Assembly (NCBI RefSeq): GCF_002892795.1
Contig: NZ_PJMC01000007.1
Location: 169,717 to 233,716, forward strand
Direction: 5' to 3'
Length of the DNA: 64,000 nt
Source: Arthrobacter sp. AFG20
GTDB taxonomy: Bacteria; Actinomycetota; Actinomycetes; Actinomycetales; Micrococcaceae
The notes beneath the pieces are model-generated. The model made no database searches, was not told where the DNA came from, and saw only the letters and a program-made list of their open reading frames with translations. The position numbers and the translations under genes are program-made. Position 1 is the first letter of the stretch. The number at the start of each line of letters is the position of its first letter. Below are positions 40,266-48,333 of this stretch, one piece after another.

Positions 40266-40909
40266 GTAATTCCGACTCATTTCCCAAACCGAGCAGTAAT
40301 GGTCCCGGCGGGATGCGTCAGCCGGCGTCCGCTCCCCGGGTGAACGCCCCGGTGCGTCCCCAGCAAAGCCCGGCCACGCCGTCGGGCCCTCCGGGGCAGC
40401 GCCCAGCAGGTGCGGGACAGCGCCCGGCGCCGGCAGGACAAGGCCAGCGGCCGGCGGCGCCGGCCCAGCGCCCGGCAGCCCCCGGACAGCGCCCCCAAGG
40501 CGCGCCGGGTGCACAGGGGCTGGTCAAGCCGGCTCCGAAGGCCAAGGTGCGCCGCGCACGGCTTCTGGTCAGCAAGGTTGACCCCTGGTCCGTCCTGAAG
40601 ATGGCGTTCCTGCTGTCCGTCGCGCTCGGTATCGTCACAGTCGTGGCCGCAATCGTTCTGTGGACCGTGCTGGACCTGACTGGCATCTTCGACCAGGTGG
40701 ACAGCCTGCTGGGAACGCTCGCCGGTTCCGAGGGCGGCGGCTTCGAACTGAAGAAGGTCGCATCGCTTGGCCAGGTGGCGTCCTTCGCGACCATTATTGC
40801 CGTCGTGAACGTGGTCCTGCTGACCGCCCTGTCCATGCTGTCGGCCGTTCTGTACAACATCTCGGCAACGCTTGTCGGGGGTATCGGCGTGACCCTCACC
40901 GACGACTAA
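40262..40909 (+). CDS. DUF3566 membrane protein
   Basis: A 215-residue protein. About 85 N-terminal residues are Pro/Gln/Gly/Ala-rich with repeated GQRPA units. The rest is a DUF3566 domain with two membrane helices ([24 protein letters not shown] and [23 protein letters not shown]). The mycobacterial homologue next to gyrA (Rv0007) is a known DUF3566 protein of unclear role. Its GTG overlaps the gyrA stop (GTGA). Confidence 0.9.
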   Translation: MSNSDSFPKPSSNGPGGMRQPASAPRVNAPVRPQQSPATPSGPPGQRPAGAGQRPAPAGQGQRPAAPAQRPAAPGQRPQGAPGAQGLVKPAPKAKVRRARLLVSKVDPWSVLKMAFLLSVALGIVTVVAAIVLWTVLDLTGIFDQVDSLLGTLAGSEGGGFELKKVASLGQVASFATIIAVVNVVLLTALSMLSAVLYNISATLVGGIGVTLTDD

Positions 40910-40952
40910 AAACCCGTATTTCCGCGGAAAAACTCCGGTGGAATGCCTCGAT

Positions 40953-40982
40953 TTGAGATCGGGCCGGGATGTGCTGTAGAGT
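40953..40982 (+). promoter_or_regulatory. Promoter for tRNA-Ile
   Basis: TTGAGA (40953-40958), an 18-base spacer and TAGAGT (40977-40982) form a good housekeeping-type promoter ending 25 bases before the tRNA. Confidence 0.6.
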
Positions 40983-41007
40983 CATGTCTCGGCCCGATGA
41001 GGCATCG

Positions 41008-41081
41008 GGGCGTATAGCTCAGGCGGTTAGAGCGCTTCGCTGATAACGAAGAGGTCCCAGGTTCAAGTCCTGGTACGCCCA
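41008..41081 (+). tRNA. tRNA-Ile(GAT)
   Basis: The acceptor stem GGGCGTA pairs with TACGCCC, with discriminator A. The anticodon stem CTTCG/CGAAG encloses loop CTGATAA, anticodon GAT at 41042-41044. The T arm GTTCAAGTC is normal. CCA is not encoded. Confidence 0.97.
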
Positions 41082-41151
41082 CGGAACCTGCACAGGTTCA
41101 AGACGAGGTTTAGGCCGGATTCCCTAGGGATCAAGCCAGAACGGGGTGCAT

Positions 41152-41271
41152 GTGAAGAAGTTGCTGGTCATTGCAGCTGCAATCGCAGGCGCCCTCCTCT
41201 ACAAGAAAAAGGTGCAGGAATCCGAAGCCCGGAAAACAGTCTGGAGCGAATCAACCGACAAGGTTGAATAG
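41152..41271 (+). CDS. DLW-39 family small protein
   Basis: A 39-residue peptide beginning MKKLLVIAAAIAGALLYKKK, a short hydrophobic helix followed by a charged tail with a conserved Trp at position 31. Length, start and position between the tRNA-Ile and tRNA-Ala genes match the actinobacterial DLW-39 family, named for its length and a DLW motif. Here the motif reads TVW. Function unknown. GTG start. Confidence 0.85.
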   Translation: MKKLLVIAAAIAGALLYKKKVQESEARKTVWSESTDKVE

Positions 41272-41342
41272 CCCGGATCCCGGTGCGGAGGCTGGTAAGC
41301 CAGGCTCCGGAACTAGGGTATGATAGACGGGTTGCTTCTTAT

Positions 41343-41418
41343 GGGGGCATGGCGCAATTGGTAGCGCACCTGCTTTGCAAGCAGGGGGTTCGGGGTTCGA
41401 GTCCCCGTGCCTCCACCA
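41343..41418 (+). tRNA. tRNA-Ala(TGC)
   Basis: The acceptor GGGGGCA pairs with TGCCTCC (one G-T pair). The anticodon stem CCTGC/GCAGG encloses anticodon TGC at 41376-41378. The T arm GGTTCGAGTCC is normal and the CCA end is encoded. A -10 element TATGAT lies at 41319-41324. Confidence 0.97.
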
Positions 41419-41423
41419 TAAGG

Positions 41424-41455
41424 AAGGTCCCGGTCGGAAACGGCCGGGACCTTTT
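41424..41455 (+). terminator. Terminator after tRNA-Ala
   Basis: AAGGTCCCGG and CCGGGACCTT form the stem around a GAAA-containing loop, followed by TT. It ends the tRNA transcript. Confidence 0.85.
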
Positions 41456-41526
41456 GCTTTGCCTTGTTAGGTGCCTCTCCCTTGGTCTCGAGTGGCTCAA
41501 CCGGCGGGGCACACTACTGTGGAAGC

Positions 41527-42450
41527 GTGAATCTCTTCCTTGCTGCCTTGGGCGTCCTGGGTGTGGCCTCGTCAGGACCGCTGATCGCCGCCACACTCGG
41601 CGCCACCACAGTCACGGCCCTTGCCATCGCCTTCTGGCGCAACGCCATCGCAGCAGCCGTCATGGCCACCCCCACCTTGGTCCGGGAACCGCGCCAGTTC
41701 GGCCGCATCGGGCGCTATGAGTTCCGCTGGTCTCTCGTTGCGGCCGTGGCCCTGGCACTCCACTTCGCCTGCTTCATCACGTCCCTGCAGCTGACCTCCG
41801 TGGCAGCCGCTACGGCCCTCGTCTGCCTGCAGTCCGCCTGGATCGCCATCATTCAGCTCTTCCGCGGCGTGCGGCACCGCTGGCAGGTCCTGGTGGGCCT
41901 GGGCATCGCCTTCGGCGGCGTCGTGGCCATCACGGGTTTCGACATGGGAACCTCCCCCGATGCCCTGCTGGGCGACCTCCTGGCCATGGCCGGCGGACTC
42001 CTCGCGGGAATATACACCCTCGCCGGCGGCCGGGCCCGCCAGAGCATGACCACCGGAACCTACACGTCCCTCTGCTACGGCATGTGTGCTGTCCTGGTCG
42101 CGGTGCTGGCGATCTCCACCAACCAGCCCCTGTCCGGGTTCGACGCCGGCGGCTGGCTCGGGATTCTGGCCATCACCGTGTGTGCCCAGCTCGTGGGGCA
42201 TACGGCATTCAACCACCTGCTGGCCACCATGAGCCCGCTGCTGGTGTCCATGATCATCCTGCTGGAAATACCCGGTGCGGCCCTTCTCGCCGCAGTATTC
42301 CTGAACGAGACACTCCCGGCGGGCACCTACGCCGGGCTGGCGCTCATTCTCGTGGGCCTCGCCGTCGTGGTGACCGGGCAAAGAAATGGCAAGGCCGGGC
42401 GGAGCACGCCGCCGGAGGAACGTCCGCTGGCGGAGCTGGGGGCTGACTGA
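41527..42450 (+). CDS. EamA/DMT family transporter
   Basis: A 307-residue membrane protein with ten hydrophobic segments arranged as two EamA repeats, the drug/metabolite transporter layout. The first helix carries VASSGPLIA and the fourth FACFITSLQLTSVAAATALVC. GTG 41527 is chosen because it begins directly before helix 1. A TACTGT -10-like hexamer ends 7 bases before it, so the mRNA may be leaderless. Substrate unknown. Confidence 0.85.
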   Translation: MNLFLAALGVLGVASSGPLIAATLGATTVTALAIAFWRNAIAAAVMATPTLVREPRQFGRIGRYEFRWSLVAAVALALHFACFITSLQLTSVAAATALVCLQSAWIAIIQLFRGVRHRWQVLVGLGIAFGGVVAITGFDMGTSPDALLGDLLAMAGGLLAGIYTLAGGRARQSMTTGTYTSLCYGMCAVLVAVLAISTNQPLSGFDAGGWLGILAITVCAQLVGHTAFNHLLATMSPLLVSMIILLEIPGAALLAAVFLNETLPAGTYAGLALILVGLAVVVTGQRNGKAGRSTPPEERPLAELGAD

Positions 42451-42472
42451 CGGCGCCGGGCCCTCCGTGGTG

Positions 42473-43345
42473 CTACTGGCCTCCGCGGCGAACTGGCTGG
42501 CTGGTGTTGACGGTGTGGATGGCGCGCAGGAGCTTGGCGGGGAAATACACGGAGAAAAACACCACCATGGGCGCCTTGAGGGCCATCTTCTTCACGTTGT
42601 GGGCCTTGTAGGTGCGGTCGAAGCGGGTCACGTAGTAGCGGTAATCGCGGGGTGAGTCCTCGAGCCGGCGGGCCGACATCCCGGAGACCATCTGTGGCCA
42701 GTACTGGACCTTGAGGTCGTGGTCAGCGAGATGCAGGGACAGGTCGATGTCCTCGTGCATCTCGTCTCTTTCGTCCCGGCAGCATTCGCTGCGGATGGTT
42801 TCCCATGCGGACCGGCGGAGGGCCATGTTGGACCCGAACAGGAAGTGGTACTGGTGCTTGGCCAGCTTCAGCATCAGCTGGCGCATCTTGTCATCCGCTT
42901 TGAGGCCGAAACGCCGCATAGGCATGTCGTAATAAACTACGGGGCCGGTGGCAGCGGAGGTGGAAAGGTCCTCGAAGGCCTTTTGCACCTGCTCCACCCA
43001 GTCGGGTTCCACCACCGAGTCGGCATCGATCCGTCCCAGAATGTCCCCGGTCGCGTGGTCCAGGCCAAAGTTACGGGTGGGAATGAGTCCCTGCTCCCTG
43101 TCCTGGCGGAGCAGGATGATGGGACTCTCCGGATACTCCTGCTGCATCTGCGTGACGATCGACGCCGTGCGGTCCTTGGACATGTTGTCCACCACGATGA
43201 TCTCGTGCGCCGGAACCGATTGGTACACCGCCGCGATGAGGCACTGCCGGATGACACCTTCCTCGTTGTAGGCCGGGATAACAATCGATACGCGCGGCGG
43301 CTCAGCGTCAGTCAAGGCATCCTCTGCGGATCTATCGGGTGACAT
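42473..43345 (-). CDS. Glycosyltransferase family 2
   Basis: A 290-residue GT-A fold enzyme. The nucleotide-sugar-binding start is VSIVIPAYNEEGVI, the metal-binding DXD is in GRIDADS, and a GSNMALRRSAW acceptor segment and DIDLSLHL catalytic-acid segment follow. A C-terminal hydrophobic stretch (APMVVFFSVYFPAKLL) may bind the membrane. It probably transfers a sugar to a lipid carrier or cell-wall glycan. Starts at 43375 or 43345 are possible; 43345 is chosen for closeness to the domain. It converges with the EamA gene, 22 bases apart. Confidence 0.82.
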   Translation of the reverse strand: MSPDRSAEDALTDAEPPRVSIVIPAYNEEGVIRQCLIAAVYQSVPAHEIIVVDNMSKDRTASIVTQMQQEYPESPIILLRQDREQGLIPTRNFGLDHATGDILGRIDADSVVEPDWVEQVQKAFEDLSTSAATGPVVYYDMPMRRFGLKADDKMRQLMLKLAKHQYHFLFGSNMALRRSAWETIRSECCRDERDEMHEDIDLSLHLADHDLKVQYWPQMVSGMSARRLEDSPRDYRYYVTRFDRTYKAHNVKKMALKAPMVVFFSVYFPAKLLRAIHTVNTSQPVRRGGQ

Positions 43346-43431
43346 CACGTCAAACTTAGCACCGATGCTTTCCATCCCGGCGGCACCGTGCCTGTCAGGC
43401 AGAGCGATGCGCGGATACGACCGCACCGACG

Positions 43432-43467
43432 CCAGGAGGGGCCCCGCAACTGCGGAACCCCTCCTGG
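43432..43467. terminator. Terminator-like inverted repeat
   Basis: CCAGGAGGGG and CCCCTCCTGG form a 10-bp stem with a 16-base loop that can pair further (CCGCA/TGCGG). There is no T run. It sits between the end of the helical-repeat gene and the GT2 start. Confidence 0.55.
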
Positions 43468-43488
43468 CACTGCCTTACAGGCAAGTGG

Positions 43489-44454
43489 CTACGACTTCTT
43501 GTCTGCACCGTTTTCGATATCGGATGCGATGTTCTTCACCGCGGGCGTGGCATCGGTGGCAACTTCACCGGCGTCGGAGTCCGCGTCCTCGGCAACGTGC
43601 TTTGCCTTGTCAGCGGAAGTGTCCGCTTCGTCCTCTTCCAAGGAGGCCAACTCTTCCAAGGAAGCCGACGTGGTTGCGGCGGGAACCGGTGCCGGCGTCT
43701 CCGCAGCCGATCCAACACCGGTGGCGGACGCCGCGGGGGTGGTGACTTCCTGGGTTGACGGTGCGGGCGTTACGGGTGCGGGGGTCTTCCAGGGGTCCTC
43801 GACGGGCTTGGAAGCCTTCCACGCCGCAACCCCGGCAGCCACGGCCGCGGTGATCACGCCGACAATGAGGAGCCCGCGCTTCTTCGGCTTCGGCGGCTCC
43901 ACCACCAGCGTCTTGCCCGAGACTGCCCGGCTGGCCTCGCTTGCGGCTGACTTCAGGTGCCCGCCAGCCACCTGTGCCTGTTCCTGGATGGTGTGGATGA
44001 TGCCGACGTCGCCGAGCCGCTGGGCCACCGCGTCAATGCGTGCCGGTGTGCCCTCAAGGGTCCGGTGGACCACCTCGGAAGCGGTTCCGATCTGGTCGGA
44101 GAACCGGGGAAGGTATTCCACCACGACTCGGTCGCGGGCCTGGGTGATGACGGGCGTCGCCCGGTCCAGGGCCTCGTGCATGCGCGGCGTCGCACCCTCC
44201 ACGACGTCGTGGATCTTAGGTGCAAGCTGTGCCAGGCCGTCCTGGATCCGGGGCGTCACCGTGGCGACGCCGTCGGCAAGGTTGTGTGCCGCCACCTTGA
44301 GCCCCTCCTGGATCTTGGGGGAAGCGGTGTCGAGGCCCTGCTGCAGGCGGGGAACTGCCCAGTCCACTGCTGCCTCCACGCGGTCTTTAGCGTTCTCAAC
44401 TGCAGAACTGACCGACAACTCCAGTTCGCGGGCAATACGATCCGATTTCTTCAC
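43489..44454 (-). CDS. Membrane-anchored helical-repeat protein, unknown function
   Basis: A 321-residue protein. The first ~190 residues are amphipathic helices with a loose repeat of Thr/Ser-Pro-(Arg/Lys)-Ile-x-(Asp/Glu)-Gly/Val units (TPRIQDGLAQ, APKIHDVVEG, TPRMHEALDR, TPVITQARDR). One membrane helix follows (GLLIVGVITAAVAAGVAAW), and an acidic Thr/Ala/Pro-rich tail ends the protein. The GTG start has GGGAGG upstream. It lies divergently beside ppiA. I do not assign a function; the repeat suggests a scaffold on the inner membrane face. Confidence 0.7.
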   Translation of the reverse strand: MKKSDRIARELELSVSSAVENAKDRVEAAVDWAVPRLQQGLDTASPKIQEGLKVAAHNLADGVATVTPRIQDGLAQLAPKIHDVVEGATPRMHEALDRATPVITQARDRVVVEYLPRFSDQIGTASEVVHRTLEGTPARIDAVAQRLGDVGIIHTIQEQAQVAGGHLKSAASEASRAVSGKTLVVEPPKPKKRGLLIVGVITAAVAAGVAAWKASKPVEDPWKTPAPVTPAPSTQEVTTPAASATGVGSAAETPAPVPAATTSASLEELASLEEDEADTSADKAKHVAEDADSDAGEVATDATPAVKNIASDIENGADKKS

Positions 44455-44610
44455 AACTACCTCCCGATTAATGTGACGGTTCTGTTGTTAGCCTACGTGC
44501 ACGAACAGCCAGCCTGCTATCGATCCGGCGGATTCACGGTGGATTTCACCGAGCGCGGAACTGTCTTTACCGCCCCGGTTCGCGTTGACCCGCCGTGAAA
44601 GAATGGCCCT

Positions 44611-45156
44611 ATGACTGCCTCAGCAACTGCAAAAGCAACCATCCACACCAGCCTCGGCGACATCGTCGTGAACCTCTTCGGCAACCACGCGCCCAAGACC
44701 GTTAAGAACTTCGTGGGACTGGCCACCGGCGAACAGGCCTGGACCCACCCGGAGACCGGCGAGGACAAGACCGGGACGCCGCTCTATGACGGCACCATCT
44801 TTCACCGGATCATCAAGGACTTCATGATCCAGGCCGGCGACCCGCTGGGCCGCGGCACCGGCGGACCGGGCTACCGTTTCGACGACGAGATCCACCCCGA
44901 GCTGAGCTTCAGCGCACCGTACAAACTGGCCATGGCCAACGCCGGCATCCAGATGGGCAAGGGAACCAACGGTTCACAGTTCTTCATCACCACCATCCCC
45001 ACGGACTGGCTGCAGGGCAAGCACAGCATCTTTGGCGAAGTCGCCGATGAGGAATCCAAGAAGGTTGTGGACGCCATTGAAGGTGTCCGCACCGGCATGG
45101 GCGACCGCCCGGTTGAAGATGTGACCATCAACAGCATCGACATCGAGCAGCTCTAG
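44611..45156 (+). CDS. ppiA: Peptidyl-prolyl cis-trans isomerase (cyclophilin)
   Basis: A 181-residue cytoplasmic cyclophilin with the catalytic FHRIIKDFMIQAGD, then GTNGSQFFIT and the conserved GKHSIFGEV. It speeds proline isomerisation in folding. There is no signal peptide. It corresponds to mycobacterial PpiA near gyrA. The rhomboid gene starts 4 bases later. Confidence 0.94.
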   Translation: MTASATAKATIHTSLGDIVVNLFGNHAPKTVKNFVGLATGEQAWTHPETGEDKTGTPLYDGTIFHRIIKDFMIQAGDPLGRGTGGPGYRFDDEIHPELSFSAPYKLAMANAGIQMGKGTNGSQFFITTIPTDWLQGKHSIFGEVADEESKKVVDAIEGVRTGMGDRPVEDVTINSIDIEQL

Positions 45157-45160
45157 CCAC

Positions 45161-46042
45161 ATGAGCTACGGAACTCCGGCGGCGGAGCCGTCAGCGCAGG
45201 CACCGGTGTGCCCCCGGCACCCGGACCGGCCCTCGTATGTCAGCTGCCAGCGTTGCGGGCGGCCGGCATGCCCTGAGTGCCAGCGCGCGGCCGCCGTCGG
45301 ATTCCAATGCATTGACTGCGTCAACGAAGCAAAGCGTACGACGCCGACCGCTCGGACCGTCTATGGCGGCGCCATTGCATCCGGCAAGCCCGTAGTAACG
45401 TTCGCCATCATCGCGGCGTGTGCACTCCTGTTTGTTCTGCAGTGGGTGCTTCCCGGAAACGCGGTGTTCCGGACCCTCGCTTATGCGTCGGTTTACGCAA
45501 CGCCCGAGTACGGCGTGTTCCAGCCATGGCGCATGCTTACTTCCGCTTTTCTGCACTCCCAGGGCTTCCTGCTCCACATCGTCCTGAACATGTACACCCT
45601 GTGGATTTTCGGCCAGGCACTGGAACCGTTGCTGGGACGGATCCGCTTCCTTGCTGTGTACCTTCTGTCCGCCATTGGCGGATCGGTGGGATACCTGCTT
45701 ATGACGCCGATCCTGCCCGAGGGCGGACCTGTGGGCCTGGTCGGTGCTTCCGGCGCGATTTTCGGACTGTTCGGCGCCATGCTGGTGGTCCAGCGGCACC
45801 GGGGCGGTGAGACGAGACAGCTCTGGGTGCTCATCGCCATCAACGGCGTCATCGGCTTCATGGTGCCGCAGATCGCTTGGCAGGCCCACCTGGGCGGCTT
45901 TATTACCGGCGCCATGTGCGCAGCCGTCATTGCCTACGCCCCGCGCGGCCCGCGGCGCAACATCCTGCAGGCCGGAGGGCTGGCGCTCGTTCTGGCCCTG
46001 CTGGCCGTGGCTTCCTGGTATCGCGTGCTTGTGGTGTCCTGA
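45161..46042 (+). CDS. Rhomboid family intramembrane serine protease with N-terminal zinc finger
   Basis: A 293-residue protein. Residues about 17-53 form a B-box-like zinc-binding unit (CPRHPDRPSYVSCQRCG...CPEC...CIDC). A six-helix rhomboid core follows with HIVLNMYTLW, the catalytic serine in GASGAIFG and the catalytic histidine in AHLGGFITG. It would cut membrane proteins within the bilayer. It is tightly linked to ppiA and ends at a strong terminator. Confidence 0.92.
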   Translation: MSYGTPAAEPSAQAPVCPRHPDRPSYVSCQRCGRPACPECQRAAAVGFQCIDCVNEAKRTTPTARTVYGGAIASGKPVVTFAIIAACALLFVLQWVLPGNAVFRTLAYASVYATPEYGVFQPWRMLTSAFLHSQGFLLHIVLNMYTLWIFGQALEPLLGRIRFLAVYLLSAIGGSVGYLLMTPILPEGGPVGLVGASGAIFGLFGAMLVVQRHRGGETRQLWVLIAINGVIGFMVPQIAWQAHLGGFITGAMCAAVIAYAPRGPRRNILQAGGLALVLALLAVASWYRVLVVS

Positions 46043-46078
46043 CGGCTTCTAACGGTCTCATGGTGCGGCCCATCCTCT

Positions 46079-46112
46079 AATGCCCCTGCTTTCCGAAGCG
46101 GGGGCATTTTTT
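46079..46112 (+). terminator. Terminator after rhomboid gene
   Basis: AATGCCCC(T)GCTT pairs with AAGC(G)GGGGCATT, followed by four more T. Confidence 0.9.
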
Positions 46113-46154
46113 GTGTCCACTGGCCGCGGCTGGGAACGCACGCCGCCGGGCGAG

Positions 46155-46558
46155 TTTTCCACAGCGGTTATCCACACTGTTAATAACTTACACTGTTGTA
46201 AGTCAACGGCTGGCCCGCGAGATCGCGGGCTGGGGGGCCGCTTTCAGTCATTTTGCACGCATCCGTCCACACCTGTGGATAACTTAGACGCCCTCCCCTG
46301 TGGTTAAGTGGACAACTTTGCCCAAATCAGGCCGGAGCGGGGCGTCCTGGGCATAAGCGGGCACCTCAGCGCCGGTGAAGGGGATTAACAGGCGTCCTTT
46401 CAACAGGGTTATTCACACTGTTAATAACCCACAGATGTGTCAGCCGATGGTTCGGAAGCTCCATATCGCCTACATTCTGGCGTTCCCGTCGCCGCTACCC
46501 ACAAGTTTTCCCCATGTGTGGATAACTTGTGGGTAGCCGCCTGTTGCTAAGTGGATAA
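46155..46558. promoter_or_regulatory. DnaA-box cluster away from oriC, left part
   Basis: Perfect boxes at 46168 (TTATCCACA), 46274 and 46517 (TGTGGATAA, reverse). Variants at 46155 (TTTTCCACA), 46409 (TTATTCACA) and 46550 (AGTGGATAA). Two boxes run straight into the same word: 46168-46187 and 46409-46428 both read TTAT(C/T)CACACTGTTAATAAC. The word also flanks boxes in oriC. The cluster is larger than that in oriC. Confidence 0.75.
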
Positions 46559-46639
46559 CCCGCCGCTGCGCGAAGCGCACCCGTGTAGTCTGACTGACAG
46601 CCACCGGGGTCAACCCGTGCGACCTCAAGGAGCAATGAC

Positions 46640-47107
46640 TTGACTACCCACAGCCACCTCTTCCTGGACAAGCACCACCCCGCGGCCTGGCGGGCGCTGA
46701 ATGGGCTCGGGTTGAAGGCCAAGGAGGCGGTGCTTGAAGCCGGCCTGGACGAAAAGCTCATCGAGCTGCTCAATGTCCGGATATCGCAGATCAACGGCTG
46801 CGCGTATTGCCTCGACATGCACGTCGCCGATGCCGTCAAGGGCGGCGAGTCCACGCAGCGACTGGCCGTCTTGCCAGCCTGGCGCGACACCGCCGTGTTT
46901 GAGGACCACGAGCGTGCGGCGCTGGCCTTGGCCGAGAGCATCACGGTTCTCCCCGATGCCCGCACCCGCGAGCTGGAGGACGCCTACGCGCGGGAACACC
47001 TCACCGACGAGCAGTACTCAGCGGTGAGCTGGCTGGCCATCGCGATGAACGCCTTCAACCGCGTGTCCATCACCAGCCAGCATCCAGTCCGGCCTCAAAA
47101 GGGCTGA
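46640..47107 (+). CDS. Carboxymuconolactone decarboxylase / AhpD-like protein
   Basis: A 155-residue alpha-helical protein with the AhpD-type redox motif NGCAYCLDMHVADA near residue 52 (CxxC and following His). Members act as alkylhydroperoxidases or disulfide reductases in the cytoplasm. The start is TTG at 46640 with AAGGAG upstream; the ATG at 46635 is out of frame and meets a stop after two codons. DnaA-box clusters lie on both sides of this gene. Confidence 0.88.
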   Translation: MTTHSHLFLDKHHPAAWRALNGLGLKAKEAVLEAGLDEKLIELLNVRISQINGCAYCLDMHVADAVKGGESTQRLAVLPAWRDTAVFEDHERAALALAESITVLPDARTRELEDAYAREHLTDEQYSAVSWLAIAMNAFNRVSITSQHPVRPQKG

Positions 47108-47116
47108 AACGCCAGG

Positions 47117-47247
47117 TTTTCCACAGTCATTTCCACAACTGTTAATAACTTCGAAAATGCAAGTTTGGTCATCCAGGCGCGGCCAGCCGGGCCCGCAGCG
47201 TGTTTTTAGCGGGCTGCAGTCGGTGAAGTTATCAACACTGTGGATAT
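47117..47247. promoter_or_regulatory. DnaA-box cluster away from oriC, right part
   Basis: TTTTCCACA at 47117, then TTTCCACA at 47130 running into CTGTTAATAAC (47139-47149). TTATCAACA at 47229 and TGTGGATAT at 47239 follow. None is a perfect box, but the third copy of the CTGTTAATAAC word ties this region to the left part. Confidence 0.6.
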
Positions 47248-47302
47248 CTTTACCAACATGCGTGGACGATGGGTGCAGGGCACCGGTGCGGCGCCGGACC
47301 CG

Positions 47303-47899
47303 TCAGGCCCAGACGCCTGAGGTTCCCCTGCGGTGGCTGTCCACCAGGTGCGTGTCCACCATGCCGATGGCTTCCATCAGGGCGAACATGGTGGTGGGCC
47401 CCACGAAGGCGAAGCCCTTCTTCCGCAGCGCCTTGGAGAGGGCGACGGACTCGGGGGACGTGGTGGGCACGTCGGCGTATGTGACGGGGGCAGGGGTCGA
47501 GGTCGGCTGGAACGCCCAGACAAAGTCAACGAGGCCGCCCTGCTCCCGCAGCGCGATGGTGGCACGGGCATTAGTGATCGCCGCACGGATCTTGAGGCGG
47601 TTTCGCACGATGCCGGGGTCCTGTAGGAGGCTATCGACGTCGGCCTCGGTAAAGGCGGCCACAGTTTCGGGGTGGAAGTCGTCGAAGGCAGCACGGAAGG
47701 CGGGGCGTTTGCGCAGGATCGTGGCCCAGGACAGGCCCGCCTGGAACGCTTCGAGGCTGATGCGCTCGTACAGGCCTTGCTCGTCCCGGACCGGCAGGCC
47801 CCACTCAGTGTCGTAATACTCACGCAGAAGGGGATCCGTGGAAGCCCACAGCGGACGTGCCAGGCCATCCTCGCCGATGATGATGCCTTCTGCGGTCAT
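47303..47899 (-). CDS. tag: DNA-3-methyladenine glycosylase I
   Basis: A 198-residue helix-hairpin-helix glycosylase that removes 3-methyladenine from alkylated DNA. It shows YYDTEWGLPVRDE, the catalytic region SLEAFQAGLSWATILRKR and the base-pocket segment KKGFAFVGPTTMFALMEAIGMVDTH. The cysteines and first histidine that hold the zinc-snap in E. coli Tag are not present here (ARPLW at the N-terminus; THLVDSH near the C-terminus). It converges with the AhpD-like gene across the right DnaA-box cluster. Confidence 0.9.
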   Translation of the reverse strand: MTAEGIIIGEDGLARPLWASTDPLLREYYDTEWGLPVRDEQGLYERISLEAFQAGLSWATILRKRPAFRAAFDDFHPETVAAFTEADVDSLLQDPGIVRNRLKIRAAITNARATIALREQGGLVDFVWAFQPTSTPAPVTYADVPTTSPESVALSKALRKKGFAFVGPTTMFALMEAIGMVDTHLVDSHRRGTSGVWA

Positions 47900-47909
47900 G
47901 GGCGTCGGT

Positions 47910-48161
47910 TCAGGAGCGCCAGCGGGTGGTCATCAGGAAGCCGACGATCGCAATGCCAAACCCGGCCAGGATGTTCCAGGACTCCCATGCCTGCACAGGC
48001 AGCTGGCCCTCGCTGATGTAGAAGGTGATGATCCAGAGGAGACCGATGATCATCAGGCCGAACATGACCGGCTTGAACCAGACCGGGTTCGGCTTGTAGG
48101 CCTCGGTGGAAACGGGCTCGGCCGGGCGGGCAGTCTTCTTACGTGGCTTTGACTCGGGCAC
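47910..48161 (-). CDS. crgA: Cell division protein CrgA
   Basis: An 83-residue protein with a basic N-terminal tail (PESKPRKKTARP), the family NPVWFKPVMFG motif, and two membrane helices separated by PVQAWESWNIL. It ends GFLMTTRWRS. CrgA coordinates FtsZ-ring and septal wall proteins in actinobacteria. GTG 48161 has GGAGG upstream. It sits close to the kinase/PBP operon as in mycobacteria. Confidence 0.94.
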   Translation of the reverse strand: MPESKPRKKTARPAEPVSTEAYKPNPVWFKPVMFGLMIIGLLWIITFYISEGQLPVQAWESWNILAGFGIAIVGFLMTTRWRS

Positions 48162-48333
48162 ATGTCCTCCTTGGCGGCTGAATCAAGAGGAGGGACCGGG
48201 GCTTGATATCCTGCTGGAAGGGGATTACCGGCGGTCTGCACACTCTTGGTCAGGTCTGAAGTCTTACTAGCAGCCAATTCTAGCTGTAGTTCAGCCCGCG
48301 CCGGTGCCCCGCAACCGCCTTGGAGGAGATCGC

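Larger units (their letters stand above)
46043..46639. promoter_or_regulatory. Intergenic region rich in DnaA boxes
   Basis: About 600 bases without a gene. After the rhomboid terminator it holds the DnaA-box cluster described separately and a perfect hairpin GCCCGCGA-GA-TCGCGGGC at 46213-46230. AAGGAG just before 46640 is the ribosome binding site of the AhpD-like gene. Confidence 0.7.

Noticed and set aside
46155..47247. A second replication origin
   Set aside because: It has boxes and AT-rich words, but the gene context at 29-31 kb is that of the true oriC. A DnaA-titrating or regulatory role is simpler.
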